From Actinoplanes derwentensis (GTDB taxonomy: Bacteria > Actinomycetota > Actinomycetes > Mycobacteriales > Micromonosporaceae), in the NCBI RefSeq assembly GCF_900104725.1, contig NZ_LT629758.1, positions 10,272,001-10,336,000 of the forward strand: DNA of 64,000 nucleotides, given 5' to 3'. This document shows, one piece after another, positions 25,149-36,100 of this stretch (position 1 is the stretch's first letter; the number at the start of each line of letters is the position of its first letter). Made by a program: the position numbers and the translations under genes. The notes below the pieces were generated by a model. It was not told the origin of the DNA, did not search any database, and saw nothing but the letters and a program-made list of their open reading frames with translations.

Positions 25149-26414
25149 TCACCGGCGACGGCTGGGCGGAAGTAGCCGGATCAACTGGGTCAACCATCTG
25201 CCTTCGGACCGGTCCTTGCGGATGGCGGTGAAAGCTGCGGCGAGCGTCTCGTCGCGTTCCTCGGCGGGCAGCGCTTCGGCCAGTGTGACCAGTGCGAAGG
25301 CCCGGTCGGTGGCTAAAGGGATGCCGGTCGCGGCGAGCAGGGCGGCGTCTACCGTCGCGGGCCGCCGATCCACTGGTAGATGCTCGACGATCCCGGCGAG
25401 TGAATGAACCCGTTGCTCCGGATCCCGGATGGCGACGGCCGCGACGACGGCCCGGTCCAGCAGATCCGGCCCCAGATGACCGGCGGCGCGCATGAGCCCT
25501 TCGCCGCGCACCCATTCTGGTTCGAGCGCGATCACCGCGTCGAGAAGCTCCGGGAGGTGGGCCGGGTCGAGATGTTCAGCGATGTCACCGAAGCCCCGGC
25601 TGAGGTAGATCGGTTTCACGAATCCGATCAGGTCGCGAATCTCAGCTTGAGTGAGATAGGGCAGAACCGTCTCGAGCTGGAACTGACAGTGCCCATTTCG
25701 GATCTGGACGGCGGTCCGGGCGGCTGCTGGCCGCCGATCGGCGGGCAGCCGGGAGATCATCTCGTTCAGGCGGATGTCTAACAGGATGAGGTCCGGCCAC
25801 TCGTCGGGCAGTGACTCCCCGAGCCGGTACGGCGCGATCTCCGCGTCCAGCGCCGCGGCCAGCTTCTCGGCTGCCGCCTCGTCCCATGTCTCGGCGGCCT
25901 GCGCGTTCGGCCGGAGTGGCTTTCCGGATAGTGAGGAGCGGAGATCAGCGCGTTCCGCCTCGCCGGGGAGGGCCGCCATCCAGGTGTCGAGGAGCGATGC
26001 CATCCGCTCCGGGCTCAGGTACCGGGCCAACCCTTGGTATGCCTCACCCATCGAGGACGACGCTCCCACGAGTGCGAGCAGGCGGGCCACCTCCTCGGCG
26101 CTGCGTGACCGCTCGTTCTCGGCCAGGTGGGGGAGCAGATCGGTCAAGACCAGCGCCCTTGCGTACGCCCGGGTCAGTCGGCTGGCGCTGTCCAGTAGCT
26201 GGGGGACCAATGCCGAGTCTCCTGAGCGGATCAGCGCGTGCAGAACCCGGCCTCGGCTGTACTCTTCGCTGATTTTCTCGGCCCGGTCGAGGATCTCGCC
26301 GCCCCTGCCGGCGGGCGTCCGCGACGCCAGCTCCTCCAGGGCGCTCGCCCGGCTCGGTTCATCGGTCAGAGACGCGGCGAAAGTCAGGACGTCTTCGAAG
26401 GTCGGTGCAGTCAC
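25149..26414 (-). CDS. Alpha-helical repeat protein, function unknown
   Basis: 421 residues from ATG 26414. The protein consists of short helical repeats with recurring ARALVLTDLLPHL, VHSLAGIVEHLP and FALVTLAEALP elements and the alternating pattern A-x-A-I-x-D-P, like the repeat tails of actinomycete STAND and conflict proteins. There is no enzyme motif, signal peptide or membrane helix. It lies between IS copy A and IS debris with no partner gene left, so it may be an intact orphan or the detached repeat tail of a larger protein. I do not recognise a named family. Confidence 0.6.
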   Translation of the reverse strand: MTAPTFEDVLTFAASLTDEPSRASALEELASRTPAGRGGEILDRAEKISEEYSRGRVLHALIRSGDSALVPQLLDSASRLTRAYARALVLTDLLPHLAENERSRSAEEVARLLALVGASSSMGEAYQGLARYLSPERMASLLDTWMAALPGEAERADLRSSLSGKPLRPNAQAAETWDEAAAEKLAAALDAEIAPYRLGESLPDEWPDLILLDIRLNEMISRLPADRRPAAARTAVQIRNGHCQFQLETVLPYLTQAEIRDLIGFVKPIYLSRGFGDIAEHLDPAHLPELLDAVIALEPEWVRGEGLMRAAGHLGPDLLDRAVVAAVAIRDPEQRVHSLAGIVEHLPVDRRPATVDAALLAATGIPLATDRAFALVTLAEALPAEERDETLAAAFTAIRKDRSEGRWLTQLIRLLPPSRRR

Positions 26415-26569
26415 AACGGGATCGAATCATCGACGTACGACATTTCAGTGGCTCAGCACCGCGGTCGCGGAGCTCTTGTGAAGGCTTCGTGTCGTGCCTT
26501 CCCCGAGGCCCCGGCCGGAGCAGCAGGATCGTCGATGTCGGCCGGACGATCGCGGGGGGTGACTGAGCA

Positions 26570-26948
26570 CCGTCCATCCTGCGTAGCGGTTGGCTTCGAC
26601 GTGGTGCAGGACGAGGATCGCCTGCACCATCGCGGTGGCTCGGCGTGGGCAGCAGCGCAGCTTGGCGAGGATTGTCCAGGTCTTGAGCGTGGCGATCGCC
26701 CGTTCGTCGCGGGCGCGGATCCTCGCGTGGGCTCGGTTGACCGCCTTCAGCCGGCGTGACAACTTCGGCCGCAAACAGCGCCGCTTGAACGGCGTACACA
26801 CATTCCCACAAGCGCCCTGAGAGCCCTTGTCCGCGAAGATCATCACGTTTGCGCTGGTCAACGCCTCGATGATGCCGTGGGTGCGGGCGGCGGTCAGGTC
26901 ATGGACCGCACCAGAAAAGGCCGGTGACGCCCAGACAGGACGGCCGAC
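26570..26948 (-). pseudogene. IS5-family transposase remnant
   Basis: The C-terminal half of a DDE transposase: GAVHDLTAARTHGIIEAL, the catalytic Asp region MIFADKGSQGA, then LSRRLKAVNRAHARIRARDE and RAIATLKTW with the final Glu, ending near HHVEANRYAGW. The N-terminal half, with the HTH and first Asp, is absent. Some family-conserved residues are changed, for example GSQGACG where GYQGAGG is usual, so the copy is decaying. Confidence 0.7.
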
Positions 26949-27139
26949 CGCGGTGTTTCCGACCCGAGACGACGAGATTGAGAACACTAGCCTCCTAGGA
27001 TGATCTAGCGGCAGTGCTCCAAGCCGCAAGGACGGCTTCGTCGACGGCACAAATCAGGCTTGATCGCCAGAGCGGCTGGCGCGATAGTGTGCCGAGCCGG
27101 CATTCCGCGATTGGCGGTAAGGCCAGGGGTGTCTCGGCC

Positions 27140-27590
27140 CGGCACGCGTGCGCGGGTTCAGATGATTCCGCGATTGAAGCTTGCCGACGTAGAAGGCCAC
27201 GTCACGGCCGGGGGTGTACAACTCGCCGAGGAGCTTGTCTCGGAGGGCCCTGTACGGGGCCTCGTCACCGGAGCGGGCCAGGTTGCGCTGGAAGGTCACC
27301 AGTTCCCAGTCGGGCACCCCTGGCGGTGGCCAACGCAGTCGCTGTCGTGACAGTGGTAGCGGTAGAAGGCCCCGCAAGCGGGCTGGTGCGAGCGCGATGC
27401 GGTCGCGGCTGTCGAACGTAGGCATCGATCTTGCGCTGTTTGGCCGGGGTTCAGCCCGGGTGCGGTTCCACATCCAGACCGTCGACCCGCCGCGGGCCCA
27501 CCAGCGCGAGGGACGGAGCATTGGCGTCGGCACGGGCGGCCCGGTTGAGCCGGCGCATCGAGTCCTCGAGGTACGGGCCTCCCCAGTAGT
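27140..27590 (-). pseudogene. Degenerate gene of unrecognised family
   Basis: Several frames together give one plausible protein: EDSMRRLNRAARADANAPSL, then RYHCHDSDCVGH with two Cys in one frame, then DWELVTFQRNLARSGDEAPY and GRDVAFYVGKLQSR in another. Stops and frame changes (an in-frame TGA near 27452, a shift near 27320) break it. I have seen the DWEL..FQRNL and RDVxFYVGN style in actinomycete hypothetical proteins but cannot name the family. It is dead here. Confidence 0.45.
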
Positions 27591-27962
27591 TAGCGGCCCG
27601 GAATCAATGGCAGTGCTGGTCAGCTGTCCTTCTCGGGATCAGGGTCTTCGTAAACTCCATGATCACCGTCGGGCCGCACCCGTTCCTGCATGGCCCCGGT
27701 CGAACGCGCAGTTCAACAGCGCCTCAACCGGCTACGCAGCAGCCCTGGCCCGGCGGCGGATGGGTGTCTCTTGGTGGGGTCTGAAGTCTGGAGTGGATCG
27801 CACCTCGTGGGCGAAGGTAAAGGTTTGGTAACGGGGTGGCCTGTAGGAGTTGACCGATGTTGATCATTACCAAGAGTATGTATCCGGTCACGTATCGACT
27901 GACTTCGGTTGGTTGTCCTTTCACTCACGGGGTTCCGGTTGCTGCTCCACAGTGGTTTCGTC
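27591..27962. other. Intergenic region with possible IS end debris
   Basis: No gene seen. AACTCCATGATCACC at about 27653-27667 repeats the sequence found inside the right end of the ISAs1 element (1614-1628), and GCAGCAGCCCTGGC near 27737 resembles that element's terminal repeat, so a second, decayed ISAs1-type end may lie here. The promoter of the FG-GAP gene should be in the last 100 bp. Confidence 0.35.
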
Positions 27963-29567
27963 ATGTCCCGATTCGGCCGCTTGTCGGAGGCCGCCAACCT
28001 TCATCGACAGGGTGCGCCAACAGTCCAGAGCTTCGTTGCCGTACTGGCGTCTGGCATCGTCCTGGCCGCCGGCCTTCTCGTACCGGCGACGCCGGCACTC
28101 GCTGCGTCCTGCGCCGGGACGATGGAGAACGATTTCAACGGCGACGGCGTAAGGGATCTGGCCTCTGCGGATCCCGAAGCCGCTGCCGCTGGTGTTTCTG
28201 CTGCCGGCACCGTGACGGTGCTCTACGGGGCGACCGGAGCGGTGCAGGTGATCCATCAGGACACCGCCGGTGTGCCGGATGCCAACGAGGCAGGCGAACG
28301 GTTCGGACTCTCCCTCACGAGCTACGACGCGAACAGCGACGGCTGTAGCGACCTTCTGGTCGGTGCCCCTTATGAGGACATCGGAACCCAGGTGGATGCC
28401 GGGGCCGTCTGCCTTCTTTATGGGTCTCCCGCCGGACTGTTGACGGGCGCCACCGCCGCCATCAGCTATGACCAGAGCAGCAGTGCCGTTCCGGGCGAGG
28501 CCGAGGCCGGCGACTGGTTCGGCTACTCCCTCGCGGCCAGCAAAACCCCGGCGAATGTGCCATTCCTACTCGTGGGCGCACCGGGCGAAGACCTCGGTAC
28601 GACAGCCGACGCGGGTACCGTCGACCTACTCCATGCCGGAACCTGGGCGGGATTCGATCAGGGCTCCGCCGGCTATCCCGACACCGACACGTCCGACTCC
28701 GTGGTGACCACGTACGAGGCGAACGACCGATTCGGGTACGCGGTAGCTGCCACTCCGTACCACATCGCGGTAGGAGCCCCGGGCGAGACGGCGTTGGGTA
28801 GTGCCTTCACCGGCGAGGTCGCGGTGTACTCCACTACCTTGACCACCGCGACGACTCCGATTCCGACGTTGCTGCGGGCAGCCACTCAGGACGGGCCGCT
28901 GTCGGGCGCGGCGGAGGCGAACGACCTCTTCGCGGCCTCACTCTCCATGGCCGCCTACCACCCGAGCGGAGCCATGTTGCTGCCGCGTTCCCTGATCGCC
29001 GTGGGCATCCCGGGTGAAGATCTCACGGTGGATGGCGTGGACCATGACAGCGCGGGCCGCGTCATGGTGCTCCAGGCCAACGAGAGTGGCACCGTCGTCG
29101 AGTTCGGCGAGTACTCACAGAGCGTGGCGAACGTCGATGACGACATCGCCTCCGGTGACCACTTCGGGCAGCAGGTCCTCGTGGTCAACCGCACCCCGAA
29201 CGGCTACGCCACCTCGGACACCATGCTGCTGATGGTCGGCGTCCCCGGCAAGGACGCCCCTGGCAAAGCCGACACCGGTTATGTGCACTCGTTCTCCCTA
29301 CTCGGGGCAGCAGGGGACGCGGACCGGATCCTCCGCCCGGGCACCGCGGGCCTGCCGGGGGCCGAGGCCGCTCAGGACTTCCGCGGGCTCAGTTTCGCCG
29401 CCTCGGCCGATCACCTTTACCTGGCTACGCCATACGCCGAGAACCAGGCCGTGCACCGGGTGCCATGGGCCAACGTCCTGTCCTCGGGAACCTCTGCGGT
29501 GACCACCTACCAGGCCGGTAGCACATCCATCCCGGCAGGCGCCTCGTTCGGCGCAGCCGTCTCCTGA
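27963..29567 (+). CDS. Secreted FG-GAP beta-propeller protein
   Basis: 534 residues from ATG 27963 (MSRFGRLSEA). A signal peptide is clear (FVAVLASGIVLAAGLLVPAT with cleavage expected after PALAA). The mature part is a series of FG-GAP/integrin-like blades: DFNGDGVRDLASADPEA, SDGCSDLLVGAPYED, FLLVGAPGEDLG, HIAVGAPGETA, LIAVGIPGEDL and LLMVGVPGKDA, with Ca-binding-like DxNxDG loops. Such propellers bind proteins or sugars outside the cell. It is followed after 41 bp by the LamG gene and then the RHS toxin gene, all in one direction, so it is probably the first gene of the toxin locus and serves delivery or surface attachment. Confidence 0.85.
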   Translation: MSRFGRLSEAANLHRQGAPTVQSFVAVLASGIVLAAGLLVPATPALAASCAGTMENDFNGDGVRDLASADPEAAAAGVSAAGTVTVLYGATGAVQVIHQDTAGVPDANEAGERFGLSLTSYDANSDGCSDLLVGAPYEDIGTQVDAGAVCLLYGSPAGLLTGATAAISYDQSSSAVPGEAEAGDWFGYSLAASKTPANVPFLLVGAPGEDLGTTADAGTVDLLHAGTWAGFDQGSAGYPDTDTSDSVVTTYEANDRFGYAVAATPYHIAVGAPGETALGSAFTGEVAVYSTTLTTATTPIPTLLRAATQDGPLSGAAEANDLFAASLSMAAYHPSGAMLLPRSLIAVGIPGEDLTVDGVDHDSAGRVMVLQANESGTVVEFGEYSQSVANVDDDIASGDHFGQQVLVVNRTPNGYATSDTMLLMVGVPGKDAPGKADTGYVHSFSLLGAAGDADRILRPGTAGLPGAEAAQDFRGLSFAASADHLYLATPYAENQAVHRVPWANVLSSGTSAVTTYQAGSTSIPAGASFGAAVS

Positions 29568-29608
29568 CCGGGCTCCGGCTCCTACTTCTCGACAACGAGG
29601 CGAACCAG

Positions 29609-32600
29609 ATGAAGAGCGATTCCCGGCGGGCGCCGAAGACAGTCCGCCGTCGAGTGGCGGCCGCGACCGCGGTGACGCTGTTGGCCGGTGTTCTGCACGC
29701 GGCCTGGACCTTCTCCGACGTGGCGGGATCTCCCGCGACGGCACAAGCCGCGGAGACGGATCCCGTCCGTGCCACCGAAGCCGAGGCCAGGGCGCTGGCC
29801 TCGGATCTGGGCAAGCCGGTCGAGGTCGCCGCGTTCCGTTCGGAGACCCGGTCCGCCTTTGCCCACCCGGACGGGTCGCTGATCTCCCGCGAGTACGCCC
29901 AGCCGGTGCGGACCTTCCGCGACGGCGCATGGGTGGATACCGACGCGACGCTGGTGAAGGCCAGCGACGGCTCCTTCACGCCCAAGAGTTCGGTGGTCGG
30001 GCTTCGTATCTCCGGTGGCGGTGACGGGCCGCTGGCGTCCATATCCAAAGCCGGGCGGACCCTCAGTCTTTCCTGGCCCGGCAAGTTGCCCGAACCGGAC
30101 GTCGCCGGTGACACAGCCACCTACGCCGAGGTGCTACCCGGCGTGGACCTGGTTGTCCACGCCGCCGCCGACGGGTTCTCCCACTCGCTGGTCATCAAGA
30201 CCGCAGAGGCGGCGACGCAAGATGAATTGAAGCGCATCGAAATGCCGATGGTGACCGGTGGTCTCGACATGACCGAGACCGCGGAGGGCGGCATCATCGC
30301 CGTGGACGAGTCCGCCGGCGGTGCGGTCTTCGAGGCCCCGGCGCCGCGGATGTGGGATGCCGGCGTCACCAAGACGGCCTCGGCCAAGGCGGCAGCGAAC
30401 GCGGAGGCCCTGTCCGCGGCACCAGCGGGCACATCCCAGATCGCCGACGTCGAGGTGGAACTGTCCGAGGACGTACTGACACTCGTCCCCGACCAGGCCC
30501 TGCTGACCGGAGCCGACACCACCTACCCGGTGGTGATCGACCCAGTGCTCAAAAGTGCCAGCCGTACGGCCTGGGCGATGATCGCCAGCGGGTACCCGAA
30601 CGAGGAGTACTGGAAGTTCGACGGCTCGAAACACGAGGGCGTCGGCTACTGCCCGATCGCCGACGGAACCTGCAACGACGTCAACGTCAAACGGGTCCTC
30701 TACCGGATGTCGACCTCAGGGCTGCTGGGCAAGAACAAGCAGATCGTCTCGGCGGCCTTCCACGTCACGCTCTACCATGCGTACGACAGCACCGCCCGGC
30801 CGGTTCGCCTGTACCGCATCGGCGATTTCACGTCGGCGACGAACTGGAGTAACAGGCCCGGCTCGCTCGGACTGCTGGACACGCAGAGCCCGAAGAACCC
30901 GACCAGAAGTTGCACCACGACCAATCAGAACACCGAGTTCGACGCCACCACCGCAGTCTCCGACGCGGTGGGCGCGAACCAGAGTACGGTCAGTCTCCTG
31001 CTGCGGGCCGATGACGAGACCGAGTACCGGCAGTGGAAGCGGTTCTGCGACAACGCATACCTCGAAGTAAAGATCAACACCATTCCGGACGTGCCGCTCC
31101 AATCGAAGATGACCTCATCCCCGGGTGGGGCCTGCGTATTCGGCAGCACCCGCAAGTACGCGAGCCGGGAGCCGACGCTGTCGGTCGTCGCCACCGACCC
31201 GGACGACACCAGCCTCACCCGCGCCGAGGTGAAGGTCGAGTTTCTGGTGTTCTGGACCAAGGACGGCATCTACAAAGAGATTCCTCCGTACACCACCAGG
31301 TGGAACTACTCGGGTAAAGCCTTCACCTACAGCATCCCTGCCGGAGCGATCCCGGAGAACATCCCCATCGGTTGGATCGCCCGAGTAGGCGACCGTAAGG
31401 ACAGCAAAACCGACGACGTCGCGAGCTGGTCGGACTGGAGCTGGTCCGGCGACCAGACGCGCTGCGAGTTCGTACTCGACAAGACCAAACCGCTGCCGCC
31501 CGACGTCTTCTCCGCCGATTACCCGTCCACCGAGGACACCACTGCCGACGGTGTCGGCGTCTACGGAAAGTTCACCTTCAGCTCCGCGTCCACCGACGTC
31601 GTGTCCTACCGGTACGCCTTGAACAAGGACGCGGCCCAAGGGACTCTGGTGAACCCGGCGGCCAAGGGCGGCGCGGTCTCGGTGAACCTGATGCCGGCAT
31701 CGGAGGGACCCAACTGGGTCAGCGTCCACTCGATCGACGCCAGTGGCTCGACGAGCAGCGACGCCGTCTACCCCTTCACCGTCACCGCCGGCCGGACCAC
31801 GACCGGCGCGTGGCGTCTCGCCGATGGCCCCGGAACCAGCCAGGCGGCTGACTCGGCGACCACTGCCCATCCCGCCGCCGCAGGTACCGGGGTGACCTTC
31901 GGTGCCGAGGGCCCCGGGGCCTACACCGCCGCCACCCTGAACGGCGGCGACGGCGCCTACCTCACGCCCGAAGCCACCGGGCTGGTCGACACCGGCTCCG
32001 GGTTCAGCGTCACCGCCTGGGTCCGGCTGACCGACACCGCTTCCGACCACGTAGCAGTCTCGGTCGACGGTTCCGGCGAACCGGGATTCACCCTCGGATA
32101 CTCGGCCGAGACCCGGACCTGGGCCTTCGCGACCCCGGTCACCGACATCCAGTCCCTCGGCGCTTGGCGGGTGACGGGCCCGGCTCCTGTCGTCGGGCAG
32201 TGGGCCCACCTCGCCGGCGTCTACGACCAAGTCGCTGCAACGATGACGCTCTACGTCAACGGCAACACGTACGCCGCTGCGGCCCGTCCCTCACCATGGC
32301 GAGCCTACGGCTCGGTCCAGATCGGCCGCGCACTGACCAAGTCCGGTTACACCGCTCATTGGAACGGCGGTCTGGCCGATGTACGGGTATTCGACCGGAT
32401 CATCGTGCCCACCGAGATCGCTGCCCTGTTCAAGAATCAGCCGAAACGGCGCGCCTACTGGCCGTTGTCGACCGCAACCGGCGGAGTGAGCCCCGAAGCT
32501 GCCGGCGGAACCGGACTCACACTGACCGGCGGCAGCAGCATCTACACGGTCGTCGACGAACTCATGGACGACCCGGCCCTGGTCGGCTCCGGCCACCTGG

Positions 32601-33136
32601 TTCTCGACGGCTCCACCGGGTACGGGTCGATCGCCGGCCCGGTCACCGCGACCACCGACAGCTTCACCATGACGGCCCGAGTCCGGCTGGCCAGCGCCAG
32701 CCCCACCAGTTCGATGACCGTCTTCGCAGCAACCGGAGCGAACAACAACCTGATTCGGGTGCGCTACGACGCGCCATCTGGACAGTGGCAACTCGCCGTT
32801 GCAGGTACGGACACGGCACAGCCGCAGACGACCATGGTCTTCGACACCGACACCGCAGTCGCCGCCGAGGCTGACGGACAGCTCCTGGCCGTCGTCTACG
32901 ACTCCTTCGACCGCGAGATCCGGCTATACGTCGACGGTGTGCTCGCCGCTACCGGCCGCAGACCGGTGGCGTCGATGTGGGCGGCGACCGGCTTCCAACT
33001 GGGCCGCGGACGGTCCGGGACCGGATACGGCGAATATCTGGCCGGGGCCGTCGACGATGTCCGCATCTACTCCGGGATTGCCGACCAGAACCTGATCCAG
33101 CGGCTGTCGATTCGTGAGGAGAACACCGCACTATGA
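29609..33136 (+). CDS. Secreted protein with two LamG jelly-roll domains
   Basis: 1,175 residues. The N-terminal signal region (RRRVAAATAVTLLAGVLHAA and on to about residue 48) is followed by the domain set common upstream of actinomycete RHS genes: SREYAQPVRTFRDGAWVDTD, TYAEVLPGVDLVVHAAADG, a DNRLRE-like segment around residues 320-480 (ASGYPNEEYWKFDGS), and then two concanavalin-like LamG domains at about 731-945 (FSVTAWVRL, WAHLAGVYDQ) and 949-1164 (FTMTARVRL, LAVVYDSFDREIRLYVDG). It ends ATGA with the RHS gene. LamG domains bind glycans, so a role in binding the cell surface or presenting the toxin is the likely inference. Confidence 0.85.
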   Translation: MKSDSRRAPKTVRRRVAAATAVTLLAGVLHAAWTFSDVAGSPATAQAAETDPVRATEAEARALASDLGKPVEVAAFRSETRSAFAHPDGSLISREYAQPVRTFRDGAWVDTDATLVKASDGSFTPKSSVVGLRISGGGDGPLASISKAGRTLSLSWPGKLPEPDVAGDTATYAEVLPGVDLVVHAAADGFSHSLVIKTAEAATQDELKRIEMPMVTGGLDMTETAEGGIIAVDESAGGAVFEAPAPRMWDAGVTKTASAKAAANAEALSAAPAGTSQIADVEVELSEDVLTLVPDQALLTGADTTYPVVIDPVLKSASRTAWAMIASGYPNEEYWKFDGSKHEGVGYCPIADGTCNDVNVKRVLYRMSTSGLLGKNKQIVSAAFHVTLYHAYDSTARPVRLYRIGDFTSATNWSNRPGSLGLLDTQSPKNPTRSCTTTNQNTEFDATTAVSDAVGANQSTVSLLLRADDETEYRQWKRFCDNAYLEVKINTIPDVPLQSKMTSSPGGACVFGSTRKYASREPTLSVVATDPDDTSLTRAEVKVEFLVFWTKDGIYKEIPPYTTRWNYSGKAFTYSIPAGAIPENIPIGWIARVGDRKDSKTDDVASWSDWSWSGDQTRCEFVLDKTKPLPPDVFSADYPSTEDTTADGVGVYGKFTFSSASTDVVSYRYALNKDAAQGTLVNPAAKGGAVSVNLMPASEGPNWVSVHSIDASGSTSSDAVYPFTVTAGRTTTGAWRLADGPGTSQAADSATTAHPAAAGTGVTFGAEGPGAYTAATLNGGDGAYLTPEATGLVDTGSGFSVTAWVRLTDTASDHVAVSVDGSGEPGFTLGYSAETRTWAFATPVTDIQSLGAWRVTGPAPVVGQWAHLAGVYDQVAATMTLYVNGNTYAAAARPSPWRAYGSVQIGRALTKSGYTAHWNGGLADVRVFDRIIVPTEIAALFKNQPKRRAYWPLSTATGGVSPEAAGGTGLTLTGGSSIYTVVDELMDDPALVGSGHLVLDGSTGYGSIAGPVTATTDSFTMTARVRLASASPTSSMTVFAATGANNNLIRVRYDAPSGQWQLAVAGTDTAQPQTTMVFDTDTAVAAEADGQLLAVVYDSFDREIRLYVDGVLAATGRRPVASMWAATGFQLGRGRSGTGYGEYLAGAVDDVRIYSGIADQNLIQRLSIREENTAL

Positions 33137-36100
33137 ACGACTCGCCCCTGCAGAGTTCCGCCCGGCGCCTGCTCGCCGCCGCACTGACCGGCACCCTCCT
33201 GACGACGATGATCGCCGTTCCCGCCTACGCCGCCACACCGACCGAAGTCGGCCGGCCCGACGTCGAAGGCGCTGACCGGACCGCCACAATCAGCGGCACG
33301 GTCAAAGGCCGGGCCCGGCCCGCCGACCCGGTTGGTGCGGCGGCGGTGACCAATGCCGGCCCGGCGGCCTGGCCGTCCGCCGGCAAGTCGTCCATCGCAG
33401 TCACCACGGCAACATCGGCCGCTGGCGGGCAGGCCCGCACGGCACAGACCGCCGCACAGGTAGAGGTACTGGACCGGGCCGCCGCGCGAGCCGCCAAGGT
33501 CACCGGTGTACTGCTGCAAGTCGCCGGCAGCCCTGCTCAACAGCAGCAACTCACCGTCGACTACTCGTCCTTCGCCGGCGCCTACGGCGGTTCGTACGGC
33601 TCCCGACTCACCCTTTCCCGCCTGCCGGACTGCGCCCTGGCAACCCCGGACAAACCAGAATGCGCCCCGGAACCACTCAAGACCACCAACGACACCGAGA
33701 AACAGACCCTGTCGGCGCAGGTGACCCTCCCCGCCACCGCCTCCACACTGACCGTCGCGGTCGCCGCCGCCGACGCCTCGGCACAAGGCACCTACGACGC
33801 GACCCCGTTGAAAACGTCGTCGTCGTGGACGATGGGCCTGTCCTCCGGCCAGCTGAGCTGGTCCTACCCGATGCGAGTGCCGCCCGTTCCAGGAACGCTC
33901 ACGCCGGACGTCGCCCTCTCCTACTCCTCCCAGGCGATGGACGGACAGACAGCCGCCACCAACAACCAGGGCTCCTGGATCGGCGCCGGATTCACCTACG
34001 AACCCGGCTACATCGAGCGCCGCTACAAGTCGTGCGACGACGACGGCCATGAGAACAAGGGTGACCTGTGCTGGGGCACCCACAACGCGACAATGGTGCT
34101 CGGCGGCACCTCCACCGAACTGATCCTCGACGACACCACCGGCAAGTGGCGGTCCGCGTCCGACAACAACGCCAAGATCGAAAAGACCACCGGCGCGGCG
34201 AACGACGACGACAACGGCGAGACGTGGAAAGTCACCACCACCGACGGCACCCAGTACTTCTTCGGCCTCAACCAGCTTCCCGGCTGGACGACGGGCAAGG
34301 ACGAGACCAACTCTGTCTGGACCGTGCCGGTCTTCGGCGACGACGACAACGAAGAATGCCACAAGGACACGTACACCGGCTCCTGGTGCCAACAAGCATG
34401 GCGGTGGAACCTCGACCACGTCATCGACCCGCACGACAACGTCATGTCCTACTTCTACGTCAAGGAGACCAACCACTACGCCCGCAACGGCGACACCGAC
34501 GTCAACGGCACCCCCTACACCAGAGCCGGCTACCTCGAACGCATCGACTACGGCCAGCGCGCCGGTGCGGTCTACTCCAGCACCGCCCCCGCACGCGTCG
34601 TCTTCGGCGTCGCCGAGCGCTGCATCCCGACCAGCACCTTCGCCTGCGGCCCGGCCGACCTGACCGACGACACCGCCACCCGCTGGGCGGACGTGCCCTG
34701 GGACCGCAACTGTGCTGCCAGCAAGAAATGCGCCGATGAACAGACATCGCCGAGCTTCTGGACACGTAAACGCCTCACCACCGTCACCACACAGATCCTG
34801 TCCGGCAGCAGCCACACCGACGTCGACGAATGGAAGATCGACCACCTCTTCACCGACAACGGCGACGCCTCCCGGTCACTGTGGCCCACCACCATCGTCC
34901 ACACCGGCAAGGTCGGCGGCACGAAGGCGCTACCCGCGGTCGACCTGACCGCCGTCCAACGCGTCAACCGGGTCGACGTTATCGGCGACGGCATCGCCGG
35001 CCTCGCCCGGCCACGGCTGGCAACGGTCACCTCGGAGACCGGCGCAACAATGTCCATCATCTACTCCCAACAACAATGCGACGCCGCGAACCTGCCCGCC
35101 CCGGGAAAGAGCACCAAGCGCTGCTTCCCGGTGAAATGGAACCCTCCAGGCGCCGAGGAACCGATCACCGACTGGTTCAACAAGTTCGTGGTCGAACAAG
35201 TCACCGACGGCGACCTGACCGCCGGATCCCCGGACATGGTCACCTCGTACGAGTACCTGGAAGACGCAGCCTGGAACCACACCGACGCCGACGGGATCAC
35301 CGAGAGCAAATACCTCACCTGGGGCGACTGGCGCGGCTACGGGAAGGTCCGGGTCCGTAAAGGCGACGGCCAAACCATGACCACCCGCACCGACTACACG
35401 TTCCTGCGCGGCATGCACGGCGACAAGGACCCCGACGGCGGCACCCGCGACGCAAGCGTCACCGACTCCACCGGCGCGACCTTCACCGACTACGACGAAT
35501 ACTCCGGCAAACAGCTGGAATCGATCCTCTACAACGGCACAGCGGTCGTGTCGAAGACAGTCACCGAACCCTGGCGGTACCGGACCGCGACCCGGGCCCG
35601 CAGCTGGGGCACCGACCACGCCGCGTACAGCGGCAGTGACGTCACCCGTACCTACATCGCCCTGGCTGCCGGAGGCTGGCGCACGACGAAGACCGTCACC
35701 ACCTTCGACACTGACACCGACGCTGACGCCGGCACACAGTACGGCCGGGTCATACGCATCGACGACTTCGGCGACACGACGGTCGGTGGCGATAACCGAT
35801 GCACCCGCACCACCTACGCCGACAGCACCAATAGATGGATGCTCGCCTACCCGGCACGGGTCGAGACGGTCGCGGTCAACTGCTCGGCGACCCCGAACCG
35901 AGCCACCCAGGTCCTCTCAGACCAGATCTCCCTCTACGACGGCACCACCACGACCGGCGCGGCCCCCGTCACCGGCGACGTGACCACAGCCAAAGTACTG
36001 GCAAATCACGACGGCACCACCGCCACCTACGTCACCACCCAGCGCGGTGAATTCGACAAGTACGGCCGTGGCGAGCGCCTCATCGACGCGAAAGGGTTCG

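Noticed and set aside
24838..25515. Extension of the IS copy A transposase frame upstream to 25515
   Set aside because: The extra 226 codons are low-complexity Arg/Gly/Pro-rich and run through the IS end at 24967 and the neighbouring gene's DNA. Copy B shows that the protein begins at the equivalent of 24837.
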